Shown here piece by piece: positions 10,402 through 20,940 of a DNA stretch of 64,000 bases. This stretch comes from Nematopogon swammerdamellus (Eukaryota > Arthropoda > Insecta > Lepidoptera > Adelidae), in the NCBI GenBank assembly GCA_946902875.1, contig OX336336.1, positions 914,045 to 978,044 on the forward strand, written 5' to 3'. A program made the position numbers and the translations under genes. Numbering within the stretch: the stretch's first letter is position 1; each line of letters opens with the position of its first letter. The notes beneath the pieces were generated by a model. The model worked only from the letters and a program-made list of their open reading frames with translations, ran no database searches and had not been told where the DNA came from.

Positions 10402-10719
10402 CTCGTACCCCTCGTGCCTTCGTAAAATGAAAACACTCTACTACCTACATTCGGTTCTACATAATATATCTACATAGAACGGAACGGGTTGGGCTCAGAT
10501 GTCAAACAAGACACACCGCGTAGCTCTCAATCTCATTAGCGCAGAGCAGATGCTGCGACCGCACCCCCACCCATCTCGCAGATAATCTGCTATCGACCTA
10601 CTCATTTATTGATAACCTTTGCATTTCTAAGTGGGAGCGACGACGCACCCATATGACGTCAGTAGTTTTCAATTTTAGGGTTCCCTATCCATACCGCAGC
10701 CTATTGTAGTTTCTTTCAC

Positions 10720-11235
10720 GAGTCATGAGGGGTGTTATAAGTTTGACGTGTGAGAGTGTGTGTGTGTGTGTATGTGTGTGTCTGCTGTGGCATCGTAGCT
10801 CCCAAACGGATGAACCGATTTGGATGCGGTTTTTTTATTAGAAAGCTTGTTTAATCGGGATGGTTCTTAGCTATGTTTGTAATTAAGTAATTAAAAAATT
10901 TATTATCTTAAAAAGTGGACCGATTTGCATGCGTTTTTTTTTAAAGCTTGAAATAAAAGTTACATTACAAATTTTAAAAACGCCCGACCCTTAAAAAGTA
11001 AAAAGTTATTTCTGTTGATTTACTTAAAGGAGTCGGGGGACCGCTAAGTAAATATATAAAAACCCAGAGCTGCACGGGAATTTACTTAGCGGTCCACCAC
11101 CGACTCCTTTAAGTTAGTCAACGGAAATAATATTAAATAATGTTTCACTTTTTAAGGGTCGGGGGTATTTTAAATTTGTAATTTAACTTTTCATTGGTCG
11201 GTTTGACGGGATGACTTCCAAATGATGAAATTATA
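10720..11235 (+). repeat. Dispersed repeat D (GGGGTGTTATAAGTTTGACG...) carrying a fold-back
   Basis: It starts GGGGTGTTATAAGTTTGACG, has a (TG)n tract and then GCATCGTAGCTCCCAAACGG. Other copies are at 19612-19845 (-), 23750-24255 (-) and 43508-44045 (+). Bases 10968-11191 form an inverted repeat (AGGAGTCGGGGGACCGCTAAG and its complement) around a loop with CAGAGCTGC. The 11236-11650 stretch that follows is not assigned. Confidence 0.7.
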
Positions 11236-11654
11236 TGTTAGTTTAAACTATTTTTAATTACACTGTCATCAAGATTTATCATTATGTCAAATTTCAAGTT
11301 TCTATGTTTCTTAGTTTTCGAGAAAAAACTCTGTGACAGACGAACGGACACCAAAGTGATCTTATAACGGTTCCGTTTTTCCTTTTAAGGTAAAAATTCG
11401 CAAATATTTTAGACGCGCGAGAAGAAATATGAGAGGTTAATGTCTCATTCAAAATCCTTTTTGGAATGGATGAAAACATCTCAAGGTCCAAAGCCCAGCG
11501 GCACACGATCTAAGGACCGACGAAGAAATTAAAATAGTAATATCCTAATCGTGTTTGTTATACAGGGAAAGTCCCACGAATTATATACATAATTACACTT
11601 TGATACAAATGTAAATTTTTAACGTGAATTGAAATTATGAACGCCACCATTTCG

Positions 11655-11891
11655 TCAGCCTCGGTAGCTCAGTGGTGCGATCAGTCGACTGTCGTTCGTG
11701 ATAATAAGCACACGTGGGCGCGGTCAGAACTTGGAATGCGGGACCGTAGAGGCTGACCGTGGCTCGGATTGCACGTAAAACTGTATGTACCTTCCCTTCT
11801 TTCCTTACTAGGTGGTAGAATAAAAAAAATAAAAAAAACAAATAGTAGGGTATAACCCGCCCGGGTTGGCACCACCGCACTGAATGAAAGT
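11655..11891 (+). mobile_element. SINE S1 copy with tRNA-like and 5S-like head
   Basis: The head has GGTAGCTCAGTGG (A-box-like), a degraded 5S-like segment (GGGCGCGGTCAGAACTTGG) and a TGGCTCGGATTGC B-box remnant, then the S1 body. An A-rich insertion splits the body near 11820-11845. Confidence 0.7.
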
Positions 11892-12487
11892 CCTAACCTA
11901 GCCAAAGATGTCACCCGACTAACAAGTTGCACGAAGCTCATAATGGAGGTGAACGTCGCTCTCGCTTTCACGTGGTCGGAGAGCTGAGAACAAAAGCATC
12001 CGCAGCGAGTGCGGAGCGCCCCGCCGCCCGATCCTACCCAGACCCACCTCACGGCTCCTCAACGGGTCCCGACCACGGAGAAGATAGGTGAGAAGAGTCG
12101 GTTGTGAGAAGAGTCGGTTACACCGACTGCAACTGAGTACGTCGCGTCGCCGCCGCCAACTTGGGGCATACTTAGGGATGCCATTCGTCCCGGTACACTG
12201 GGACTTGTCACCGGTTTAGAATCTCAGACCCGGCGTCGTCCCGCTTGACCACCAAAAGTTTCGGTCGGGAACCAAAAGCCAGTTAGTTTTATCCATATTA
12301 ATATTATAAATTCGAAAGTAGCTCTGTTGTCTGTCTGTTACCTTTTCACGCCTAAACCGCTGAACAGATTTCGATAAAATTTTGCACGGAGATGGATTGC
12401 ATCTTGAGAAAGATACCAATCATCTAAATTTAATTTAATATTAAAGATTAAATGTAAAATATATCTCATCTAAAATTTTATTTAATA
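11892..12487. other. No recognised gene
   Basis: Mixed sequence with a short direct repeat (GAGAAGAGTCGGTT at about 12091 and 12107). No coding frame of note and no family I recognise. The 12290-12420 stretch (CTGTCTGTTACC..., AACCGCTGAACAGATTTCGA) resembles Helitron-like internal sequence. Confidence 0.4.
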
Positions 12488-13062
12488 TTCATAGCCCTGA
12501 TGCATGAACATGCCCGTTGATACGACGTTTGAAGACTTCGAGGTTAAAGGATTCGGGTAACACACTCGCCGGGAGACAGTTCCACACCCTAGCGGTGCGA
12601 CAAAGAATTTGAAGATTTGAAGAATTTCAAACGAATTTGAGAACCGATGGGTTCTCAAAAGCCCAATGTCAACAACAAAAGGGTGCTCAGTTTCTCTGCG
12701 ACGAGTGCTGCGAAGATAGGTTGGATGGCAAGGAATAAAGGAAGCAAGTTCCTCCGAGCAGCGTCCATGATAGTACCTGTAGAACAGACTCAGTGACCCT
12801 ACAAATCGTCTGTGACTGAGAGACTCCAGGTCATCAGTCAGTTTCGGGTCTCCCACCAGACGGACACGGCTCGGCGCTGTATTGAATCCAAGGACGCCAA
12901 CAGATACTGGGGGCTGCCTTCCCAAATGTGGCTACAGTATTCCATCACCGGCCTAATCTGTGATTTGTACAACATGAGTAGTTGTGCCGGTCTTTCATTA
13001 TATCTCGTACGTTTATTCCCTATTAAAGAATTTTCCACACCCGGCTGTTTACACACCATATT
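12488..13062 (-). mobile_element. LINE L1-family 3' fragment, frame-damaged
   Basis: On the minus strand the RT C-terminus reads LLMLYKSQIRPVMEYCSHIW, then in a shifted frame RLVGDPKLTDDLESLSHRRF and HPFVVDIGLLRTHRFS. The frame is broken near 12855 and again near 12610, where an AT-rich insertion occurs. The real 3' UTR and tail are missing. Confidence 0.82.
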
Positions 13063-14229
13063 TTGACACACCTAGCGACAACTCCTCATCTATCTTTTCC
13101 GTGGTCTCCTCATACAAATGAATCGTTGTGGTCGCCCCTGTCTGTGCTGAACCCGAGCGTGCCCACTTTGTGGGCTTGCGGACGGACATACCAGCTTTTT
13201 GAATTATGTTTTAAAAGCTGCTTTAATTATTCTTTTGAAAAGCCGTTATGTCCAAGGCCTCGGCGGTCCGGTGGGGTCTCGCGATGTGTAAGTTATACTA
13301 GAGTTAATATGAAACACAGAGTAACATTTTTTGATTAATGTTTTGAACACAGTTTCATAATGTATTTGTCATCATTCCTCGAAACTTCAGTCTTTTTCAG
13401 TTTCATATATTTAATATGTATAAATATTTTATTGCGCATCAGATTAATAGTTTCGGAGTAATGCGTGGACAAACATACATTCATACATACATACATACAT
13501 ACATACATACAAACATACATACGTGAAAATTAGACATCGATGCATACGTGTCGAATTGGTAACCTCCTTTTTTTGAAGTCGGTTAAAAATAGGTTGAAGC
13601 TAGGTAACAGGTCGGGAATTGTGAGTTGCAATCCCGTTTCCCGTCCCGTCTGGGCCCATTATTTCACAATGAAATTGTAACATACGAGTTATATTGTTAT
13701 TCAATTTGTGTTCGCGTTCCGATTCGTTCCGACCCCCCCCCCCCCCCCCCCCCTCCCCTTCTACCCCACCCGACTACCCCACTACCCCGCGCGGTGCGGA
13801 TACCGTTCGCTTTACTCGTATAAGCTTTGTAATGCTATCGCGTTCGGGCGCGGATCGCGCGGATATTTTGTGAAGCTGACAAGGGGCTCGGGGCGGCCAA
13901 CTCGAGGGGAAATTTAATCGAAACCTTACCTACTACGCACCGGTAAACCGGCGGAGGCGCATCAGAACGAGTGCGGACCGGCCACGGAGGACAGAGTACA
14001 GAGGAGTAGTTGCTAGCTATCATTTACACACGGTAGCTTCTTTTTATGTAATCCGGAATTGCACGCATCGTCCGGAGGTTTCTCTCTTTGGGACCCGACC
14101 ATCGGTAGCCTGGGTTCGCCCCGCCGCCGGTGGTGGAAACTTAATTTTTTTAAGGTTAATTTTGTATATGTTTTAATGTTTGGTTTTTAATATGTACAAA
14201 ATCAGTTTTAAGAAGATGTGTAAATAAAG
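13063..14229. other. No recognised gene; CATA microsatellite, 21-C run, GC-rich patch
   Basis: Contents: a (CATA)n tract at about 13472-13525, the right end of an AACCGACTTC-family repeat at 13565-13590 (reverse), an uninterrupted run of 21 C at 13733-13753, and a GC-rich patch 13770-14010. Frames through the C-run are low-complexity and not credible. Confidence 0.5.
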
Positions 14230-14463
14230 GCATAAAAAATAAGAAAAAGTAAAAAATTCACGGGTGTTCCCATAGAAGAAACTAAAAAGTGTATGCGCGC
14301 CATCTACCGAAAAGAGTATGAAGCATTTTAACTGATCATGAATTTTAACTAATATGAAGCATTTCATAAACACGCCATAGATGGCGTTAGCGGCACTGAC
14401 CACGACAAGGCAATATGGAACCCTCCTCGGTGCGCAAGTTCGACTCGCACTTGGCCGGTTTTA
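14230..14463 (-). repeat. Repeat E (CCGGCCAAGTGCGAGTCG family), partial
   Basis: Reverse copy containing AAGAAACTAAAAAGTGTATG, GCGCGCCATCTACCGAAAAG and the end GAGTGCGAACTTGCGCACCG read in complement. Fuller copies: 14895-15337 (+), 34714-35083 (-), 39161-39587 (+), 44868-45172 (-). Short pieces: 16855-16980, 27688-27735, 27957-28297, 31455-31745, 53020-53165. Confidence 0.75.
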
Positions 14464-14894
14464 ATATAACACCAATCATTCAACTAGATCGAATTAGGTT
14501 AAGGTTTCGGGTCTCTCGGTATCTATGTTCCCTTCTACAGCCATTTTTCGGCCGACATTTGACACATTTTGCTACACTTCATCCAGAGTAAATGAGCCCT
14601 GTCATTTTTCCGCACTAATTCCTTGAGCGCGCAGAAAGAATGTCAGCGGCATGAATTAATAACGCAGGCGTCGACGGCGACGGACAACAGCGTGTTGAGT
14701 AATGAATGACCTCATCCCGTAGTGATAGTCGGGAATTTAATTAAAATATTCCCTTTTGGCCTCCTGCGGCGGCGGCACCGCGCCCGCTCATATTATTATC
14801 TGCTGTGATAAACACACAAACCTAAATCATGTGACAAATTATTTATATTTATAGCAAAAATTACTAAAAAAACTGTGAAATAAAAAACGATTTA

Positions 14895-15238
14895 AAAACC
14901 GGCCAAGTGCGAGTCGAACTCGCGCACCGAGGGTCCCGTATCGCCATGTCACGGCTAGCGCTACTCACGCCGTCTAGATGGCGTGTTATCAAATGCTTCA
15001 TATTAGTTAATGTCATGCTTCATAATCTATTCGGTAGATGGCGTGCGCGCATACACTTTTTGGTTTCTTCTATGGGAACCCCCGCGAATTTTTTACTTTT
15101 TCTTATTATTATTATTATTTGTTGTTATATCGGCCATAATAACACATTTTTTTGTGACAATTTCAACGGGCTACCTATTACGGTTCAAGAGATACAGCCC
15201 TCGGACAGACGGACGGACAGACAGACAGACAGACAGAC

Positions 15239-15282
<44 letters not shown>

Positions 15283-15337
15283 GGTGTAGGCTTAGTAATA
15301 GGGTCCCGTAGTCCCGTACCTGATACGGAACCCTAAA
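14895..15337 (+). repeat. Repeat E, full-length copy
   Basis: It begins AACCGGCCAAGTGCGAGTCG and ends TACGGAACCCTAAAA, with a (CAGA)n tract near 15210-15280. The outer GCGAGTTCGACTCGC motif, read from the other strand, resembles a tRNA B box and T arm, so a SINE-like origin is possible. No protein frame. The stretch 14464-14894 before it is unassigned. Confidence 0.75.
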
Positions 15338-15560
15338 ATATAAAACCCGCCTTCAAAATTTATGAAATAAAAAAAAAATCGAACCCTAGAGTTGAAGGCG
15401 GTGCTAAAGCAAGCAAAAATGATGCATGAAAGAAAACATGAGTGGATGATATCCTTTGTGATTTGTGTAGCCTTCTTTAGCACCGCCTTCAATTCTAGGG
15501 TTCGATGTTTTTTATTTCATACATTTTTGAAGGCGGTTTTTATATTTTTTTAAATAGTTT
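15338..15560. repeat. Fold-back repeat F with 65-base loop
   Basis: Inverted arms ACCGCCTTCAAAAATTTATG / CGAACCCTAGAGTTGAAGGC surround a loop carrying GATGCATGAAAGAAAACATG. It is the same family as 17446-17816, with the loop in the opposite orientation. Confidence 0.85.
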
Positions 15561-16338
15561 TTTTCTCTACCTCCTGACAGTGAAGACAATAATATTATGT
15601 AACTCAAGACTGATCGGTGGGCCCGTCTTCTATCTTGGGAGGCACTCGAGCGAGGACGGGTGGCAGACCGGCGAGTACAATCGCCGACGACTCCGAAAAA
15701 ATCCGGAAGAATAAAATTATATATATAAATACAAGTCTTGCAACAGCAAGCTGCAATACAGACTACGAAAATTTTAACAAAAGTCATGACTGGTTATTTG
15801 GAAGAACTCGAAAATTATGATGAAGCAATTTATTAAGAAGAAGCATATCACCACACATCTATCCCCTCTCCCGAGATGCACTTGGGCGGGGACTGATGAT
15901 AACCCAGTGCAAGCATGTGCTGAGAGTCTAAAAAAACGGACGAAGAATATATACATACATATAATACACATAGTATTTATAATAAATAGTATAAATAGTA
16001 GGAATCATCCACTGAATTGGGAATAGTCTATTCTCAATTCACAGTAGTTATTGCTGAATCAGCCTGTAAACACTCGACATGCACGCTCCACCGCGGACGT
16101 GGCGACAACAACGCGACGAACGACGTCGCTGCAAGTGACTGACGACCCGGCCGCTGTGACTGACACTAAGCCCCTCCCAATTTATGAGCAGTCAGCAAGC
16201 AGCGGCAGTAACGTCTGCCTACATAGACACAATAACACAGAATACTTAATAGGTAATTACACTGAGGCGAATGTTTTTCTCTCATCTCAAAACAGAGTTC
16301 ATCGTATCGATTGGGTGTGCCGACAAATCCCACCTTTT
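15561..16338. other. No recognised gene
   Basis: AT-rich with short moderately GC-rich patches (15600-15700, 16080-16180). No frame or repeat I can name. Confidence 0.4.
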
Positions 16339-16757
16339 TAACCGACTTCAAAAAAAGAGGAGGTTCTATGTTCGGCTGTATGTATTTTTTATTTTTTTTA
16401 TGTATGTTCAGCAATATCTTCCCCAATTGTGAACCGATTTCGATGATTCTTTTTGTGTTCGGTTCAGTCTAGCTCCTAGGTGGTCCCATTTTTTTTGGTC
16501 AAGATCGGATTGGAAAGCGATTCCGCCGAGTACATTAATAGCAAATAAAAATTACTTAAAAAACTGTGAAATAAAAAACTATTTAAAAAAATATAAAAAC
16601 CGCCTTCAAAAATGTATGAAATAAAAATCGAACCCTAGAGTTGAAGGCGGTGGTGCTAAAGTAAGCAAAAATAACCGACCGCCTTCAACTCTAGGGTTCG
16701 ATTTTTATTTTTTTATTTCATACATTTTTGAAGGCGGTTTTTATATTTTTTTAATAT
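16339..16757 (+). repeat. AACCGACTTC repeat (family G) followed by fold-back F
   Basis: 16339-16560 is a family G copy (AACCGACTTCAAAAAAAGAG, TGTGAACCGATTTCGATGAT). 16595-16757 is a hairpin with arms ACCGCCTTCAAAAATGTATG / CGAACCCTAGAGTTGAAGGC and only about 30 bases of loop. The same arrangement recurs at 31849-32193. Confidence 0.75.
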
Positions 16758-17019
16758 AATACATTCAATATACTCGTAACTCTTATTTTTTTATTATGTA
16801 CTTAATTAATTTATTCTTGCATTATTTATTAATATTGTGTTTTATTATAATATCTAGGGTTCGGTACCGTACAGGTACGGAAACCTATTACCAAGCCTTA
16901 CGCCATCTCTGTCCGTCCATCCGTCCGTTAAAAATTTCACAGAATATGTGTTGTTATTGCGGATATCCTAAAAAAAAATAAAAAAAAATAAAAAGCAAAA
17001 AATGTATTATCCTCATTAG

Positions 17020-17234
17020 CTGGACAGCGCGTAGCGAGAAGGTTATTATTTACCTGAACCTGAATGTTGCTTACCTGAACGGAGTTTGGCCTTCGGCCTC
17101 GCCCTTAGATACTTGGTTTATTTGAGAAGGTTTATTATTGACCTGCACGCAGTTCGGCCTTTTACTTTTACTTCTTACTTTCTTCTTTTGAAATAAGAAT
17201 TTCACGCGAGCGAAGCCGCGGGCAAAGGCTAGTC
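17020..17234 (+). mobile_element. Helitron-like element fragment (family HA, 3' half)
   Basis: It ends CACGCGAGCGAAGCCGCGGG then CAAAGGCTAG, the HA 3' terminus. The 5' TC terminus is missing. Confidence 0.65.
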
Positions 17235-17445
17235 CTAAATATATAAGGTAAATAAATAAGGTACTCTATTGTTAAACTTTGGTTACTCAGATTGATAGTT
17301 TGGATAAACTATTTCGTTTATGCACTACTTACTGGTGGGGAAATGTCCGTCCGTACGTCATCCAAGTGAAATATGCGAAGTACATGTATCAGTTTCAAAA
17401 GAAACTAGACTAACTAAAGTAACTAAAACAGCTTTCTAATAAGAA

Positions 17446-17816
17446 AAAAAAAAGTTTTAAAAAACATAAAACCGACTTCCTAAAAAAAGTAGAACTAAAA
17501 AACTATTTAAAATAAAAATATAAAAACCGCCTTCAAAAATATATGAAATAAAAACCTAAAAAAAAAAACGAACCCTAGAGTTGAATGCGGTGCTAAAAAG
17601 GCTACACAAATCACAAAGGATATTATCATCCGCTCATGTTTTCTTTCATGCATCATTTTTGCTTGCTTTAGCACCGCCTTCAACTCTAGGGTTCGTTTTT
17701 TTTTTTAGGTTTTTATTTCATATATTTTTGAAGGCGGTTTTTATATTTTTATTTTAAATAGTTTTTTAGTTCTACTTTTTTTAGGAAGTCGGTTTTATGT
17801 TTTTTAAAACTTTTTT
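17446..17816. repeat. Long near-perfect palindrome (fold-back F, extended arms)
   Basis: Arms of about 148 bases (17446-17594 and 17669-17816) are almost identical in inverted orientation. One clear difference is GAATGCGG against GAAGGCGG. The arms run through AACATAAAACCGACTTCC, ACCGCCTTCAAAAATATATG and CGAACCCTAGAG. The loop is about 73 bases. The arms are too AT- and A-rich to code. Confidence 0.88.
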
Positions 17817-17939
17817 GTTATTTCACAGTTTTTTTTAGTAATTTTTGCTATTAATGTACTCGGCGGAATCGCTCGGCCTTCGGCCTCGCGATTCCGCCTC
17901 GCTTTCCAATCCGATCTTGACCCAATTAAAATAGGACCA

Positions 17940-18288
17940 CGTCAGCTTCGATAGCTCAGTGGTGCAGACAGTCAACTGTCGCTATTGAATTTTAAGCAAC
18001 GCTGGGTGCGGTCAGTACTTAGATGGGTGACCGCTGACCGTTGGAGGCTGACCAAGGTTCGGATTCCTCGTAAAACTGTAAGTCCCTTCCCTCGCAATCT
18101 TACTTGGTGGTAGGGTTTAACCTTCCCGGGTTGGTACCACCGCACTGAATTAAACGTCGGTCGAAACGGCTATGTAAATAGTTTGTGTTTTCCGACCAGT
18201 TCAGTGTAGTCAGCACGATCAAAGGGGGAAGCACTGACATGGCACTGGTGTTATGGGCTGACATCACGGACGTTGTAGGTGATGTTGC
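17940..18288 (+). mobile_element. SINE S1, copy with clear tRNA-like and 5S-like head
   Basis: In order: A-box-like TAGCTCAGTGG (17952), a segment matching the 3' third of insect 5S rRNA as I recall it (17993-18034: TTAAGCAACGCTGGGTGCGG, GTACTTAGATGGGTGACCGC), B-box-like GGTTCGGATTCC (18056-18067), the body with GGTAGGGTTTAACC and GGTACCACCGCACTGAAT, and GACATCACGGACGTTGTAGG near the end. The terminal GTGTCAGTTTCC and A tail are replaced by other sequence. Confidence 0.78.
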
Positions 18289-18290
18289 AG

Positions 18291-18480
18291 AACTTAGTAG
18301 AATGGACAGACATAAACGTGTTACGGAAGCCTACTTTTATTATAAAATAACCGTCGGAGGACCTTGGTTGAAAATTGTAAAATTTAGTAGAACGGATAGA
18401 CATGCATATGTTACGGAACCCTACATTCATTTTGCAGAACTTAGTAGAATGGACAGACATAAACGTGTTACGGAACCCTA
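18291..18480 (+). repeat. Three copies of a ~40-base motif
   Basis: AACTTAGTAGAATGGACAGA ... TTACGGAA(C/G)CCTAC occurs at 18291, 18381 (diverged) and 18438, at spacings of 90 and 57 bases. A frame through it is open (18185-18553) but I do not regard it as a gene. Confidence 0.7.
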
Positions 18481-18659
18481 CTTAACAGTTGCACTCCGGG
18501 AGTGCCGGCAGATCCCGTGCCACTCTAACTTAACCCTTAACGCAATGACTTAAGGTTTCATTTTAAAAATGACGCTGACGCGATGTCGCGAGTTATACAT
18601 TTTTACCCACCTAAAAAAGTGCCAAGAGCCGCTAAAGAAGTTTTCACTTCAAAAACCTC

Positions 18660-19845
18660 AGGGTTATCCCCTTTCAAATAAAAAAAAAAGAATTTTCAAA
18701 ATCGGCCCACAATTGACGGAGTAATCGCGTAACAAACATCCAAAAAAAGAAAACATACCGTCGAATTGAGAATCTTTTAGGTCTAAAGTAAATTTCTCGT
18801 GAAGACAAATGCAACGAGCCCAAACACGATGGGTTTATCATGTGTAGTTTAGGAGTTCCTATGGCCACCTTCTGTCTCCATCATCAAACCAGCTCGATGG
18901 TACTCGGTACAGTAGGTACTGGCCAGGTACCATAATAAATTAAGCGCCGGTCGGAAAAGATAAAAAATTTCAAATTTAGAATATTCATGAAACAAGGGTC
19001 CGAATATGTATCACTAGTAAATCGATTCATGTATTTCAACAGGACAGAGAAAATTTCAAAATATTAGGTATATAATACTTTTTTAGTTTTTTTTTTTTGT
19101 TTTTTGGAAATCGGTTTAATATTTTTTAAAACAGTTTTTATTTCATTCTTTTTAGTAATATTACATAAAAAAGAATAATCGAAATCGAATAATCGAAATC
19201 GATTGAAGTGGTACAGAATTATTCGCCATATGTGTCAGACTGCAAATTGCTGAATAAGTCCACATCACAAATGTTTTGCTGAAGGTAACCACACACCATA
19301 CTAATTTATCAAACTGAAAATTGCCGAAAACGACCACATCACAAGTTTTGCTGAAGGTAACCACACACCATAGTATTATGCTGATTTTTCGAAAACCACT
19401 GAACCAATTCCGATAAAATTGAAATGGGACCACCTCGGAAGTATGACCTAACTAACAAAAAAAGAATTTTCTAAATCGGCCCTCAATTGACGGAGAAATC
19501 GTGTTACAAACATACAAAAAAATAAAAAAAAAATAAAAAAATAAATAAAAAAAAAAAAACATACAGACGAATTGAGAACCTCCTCCTTTTTTGGAAGTCG
19601 GTTAAAAAAACCCATGCCAATCGGTCCACTTTTTAAGAAAACAAAATTACTTGATTACTTCATTACAAACATCGCTAAGAACCATCCCGAATAAACCAGC
19701 TTTCTGATAAAAAAATCGGTCCATCCGTTTGGGAGCTACGATGCCACAGAGAGACACACCCTTAGACACATACACACACACACACGTTAAACTTATAATA
19801 ACACCCCTCCGCTCCGTTTGCGTCTCGGGGGTTAAAAACAATATT
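18660..19845 (-). repeat. Reverse copies of families G and D
   Basis: 18660-18790 and 19370-19610 are reverse family G pieces (CCTCCTCCTTTTTTGGAAGTCG at 19572-19593 is its end). 19612-19845 is a reverse family D piece with GGGAGCTACGATGCCACAG. Between them are two near-identical 46-base stretches (AACCACACACCATA...AAATTGC) at about 19288 and 19358. No gene. Confidence 0.6.
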
Positions 19846-20447
19846 AAGCATCTTTATAAGCTGTGAAAGGGATGCACGATTAACACAATTAATCTATCAT
19901 CACATGTTTGCGAAGAAACTTTCATATTGGGCCTAAGCGTAGGTAATTATGTATTCTGTCGCCTGAGGTCACGGTGGTGCTTGCTTGGCTGCTGCCTAAG
20001 GCAGACGACCTGCGTTACTACGCCCTCTAAGTTGACCGTGACTCAGCATGGACTCTGACACTAGGGATCGACCGATCGATCCGGCTAACGTCTCTGCAAT
20101 TGCGACCTCATCTGAAAATCTCCGACATTATGGAGCCGATGTACGGCGGACAAGACAACTCAGGTGACATTCATTATAGAGAATACAGCAAACAAATCAG
20201 TTTGAAAGCACAAAGATAATTCGATTCAATTAATCTCCTCGCCGCGAAGCGATTGCTTCATTATTATTGAATGGAAAACATTAATTAAATTCATCTCTGT
20301 ACTTATTATCCACGCCAAGTGTGTTGACACTACAACCTTATCTATCACACTCAGCTCACTCACACTCACTCTGTAACTTTTAGGCCCAACTGGGGGAATG
20401 AGAATTATCGTCTTGAGATTATACCTACCAAGGCCACAAACGGTATT
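19846..20447. other. No recognised gene
   Basis: Contains ACTAGGGATCGACCGATCGA (20063), which looks like the end of a hAT-type element, but no partner end was found. Otherwise unassigned. Confidence 0.4.
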
Positions 20448-20768
20448 GTACCGTGTGGGGCCGGTACTTTAAAAGAATAGCCCACTGCATCTCTCCCCGT
20501 GTATGTCGTCAAAGGCGACTAAGGGATATGACTCCCTTCTTATATTACTAGGTGGTAGGGTTTAACCCGCCCGGGTTGGTACCACCGCACTGAATGAAAG
20601 TTCGGTCTAAACAGCTATGTAAATAGTTTGTGTTTTCCGTACAGTTCACTGTAGCCGGCACGACCGAAGGGAAGCACTGACGTGGCACCAAGTTCGCCTG
20701 GTATTATGGGCTGACATCACGGATGTTGTAGGTGATGTAGCCAGCGGTGTCAGTTTCCATAAAAAAAA
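20448..20768 (+). mobile_element. SINE S1, short form lacking the tRNA/5S head
   Basis: It begins GTGTGGGGCCGGTACTTTAA, then ATGTCGTCAAAGGCGACTAAGG, and passes directly to CTAGGTGGTAGGGTTTAACC and the S1 body, ending GTGTCAGTTTCCATAAAAAA. The copy at 44263-44588 has the same junction, so this is a stable sub-family and not one chance deletion. Confidence 0.75.
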
Positions 20769-20940
20769 GGAGGATTATCCCGTGATTGTCTATGGTTTCA
20801 CTGATCTTAGGATTAACTCACGGATACAGAAGAAGAGATGATTATAATTGCGTGAGATAATCTTAAAATTAGTAGAATCAGGGAATAATCCTCCTTCAAG
20901 CATTTATCCTTAGTAAGGGATTCAAAAAAACAGTAGCCTA

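Larger units (their letters stand above)
9891..10438. mobile_element. Fold-back MITE with long inverted arms, TA-flanked
   Basis: The ends are inverted copies: GAGTGTTTTCATTTTACGAA at 9891 and its complement ending at 10438, each flanked by TA (9889-9890, 10439-10440). The arms continue inward for about 85 bases with few differences (9891-9980 against 10025-10086 plus 10402-10438). Without the inserted P-like element the MITE would be about 225 bp. A TA duplication suggests a Tc1/mariner-type helper, but this is inference. No coding sequence of its own is visible. Confidence 0.8.

Noticed and set aside
10646..10660. CRE-like site ATGACGTCA as a promoter
   Set aside because: A single 8-base palindrome without a nearby gene is expected by chance.
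13626..13917. Proline-rich frames
   Set aside because: Caused by the 21-C homopolymer.
18185..18553. 122-codon plus-strand frame with three SRMDRHKRVTE-like repeats
   Set aside because: It lies in the tail of a SINE followed by a non-coding triplicated motif. Repeat spacing is uneven (90 and 57 bases) and there is no start context or family.
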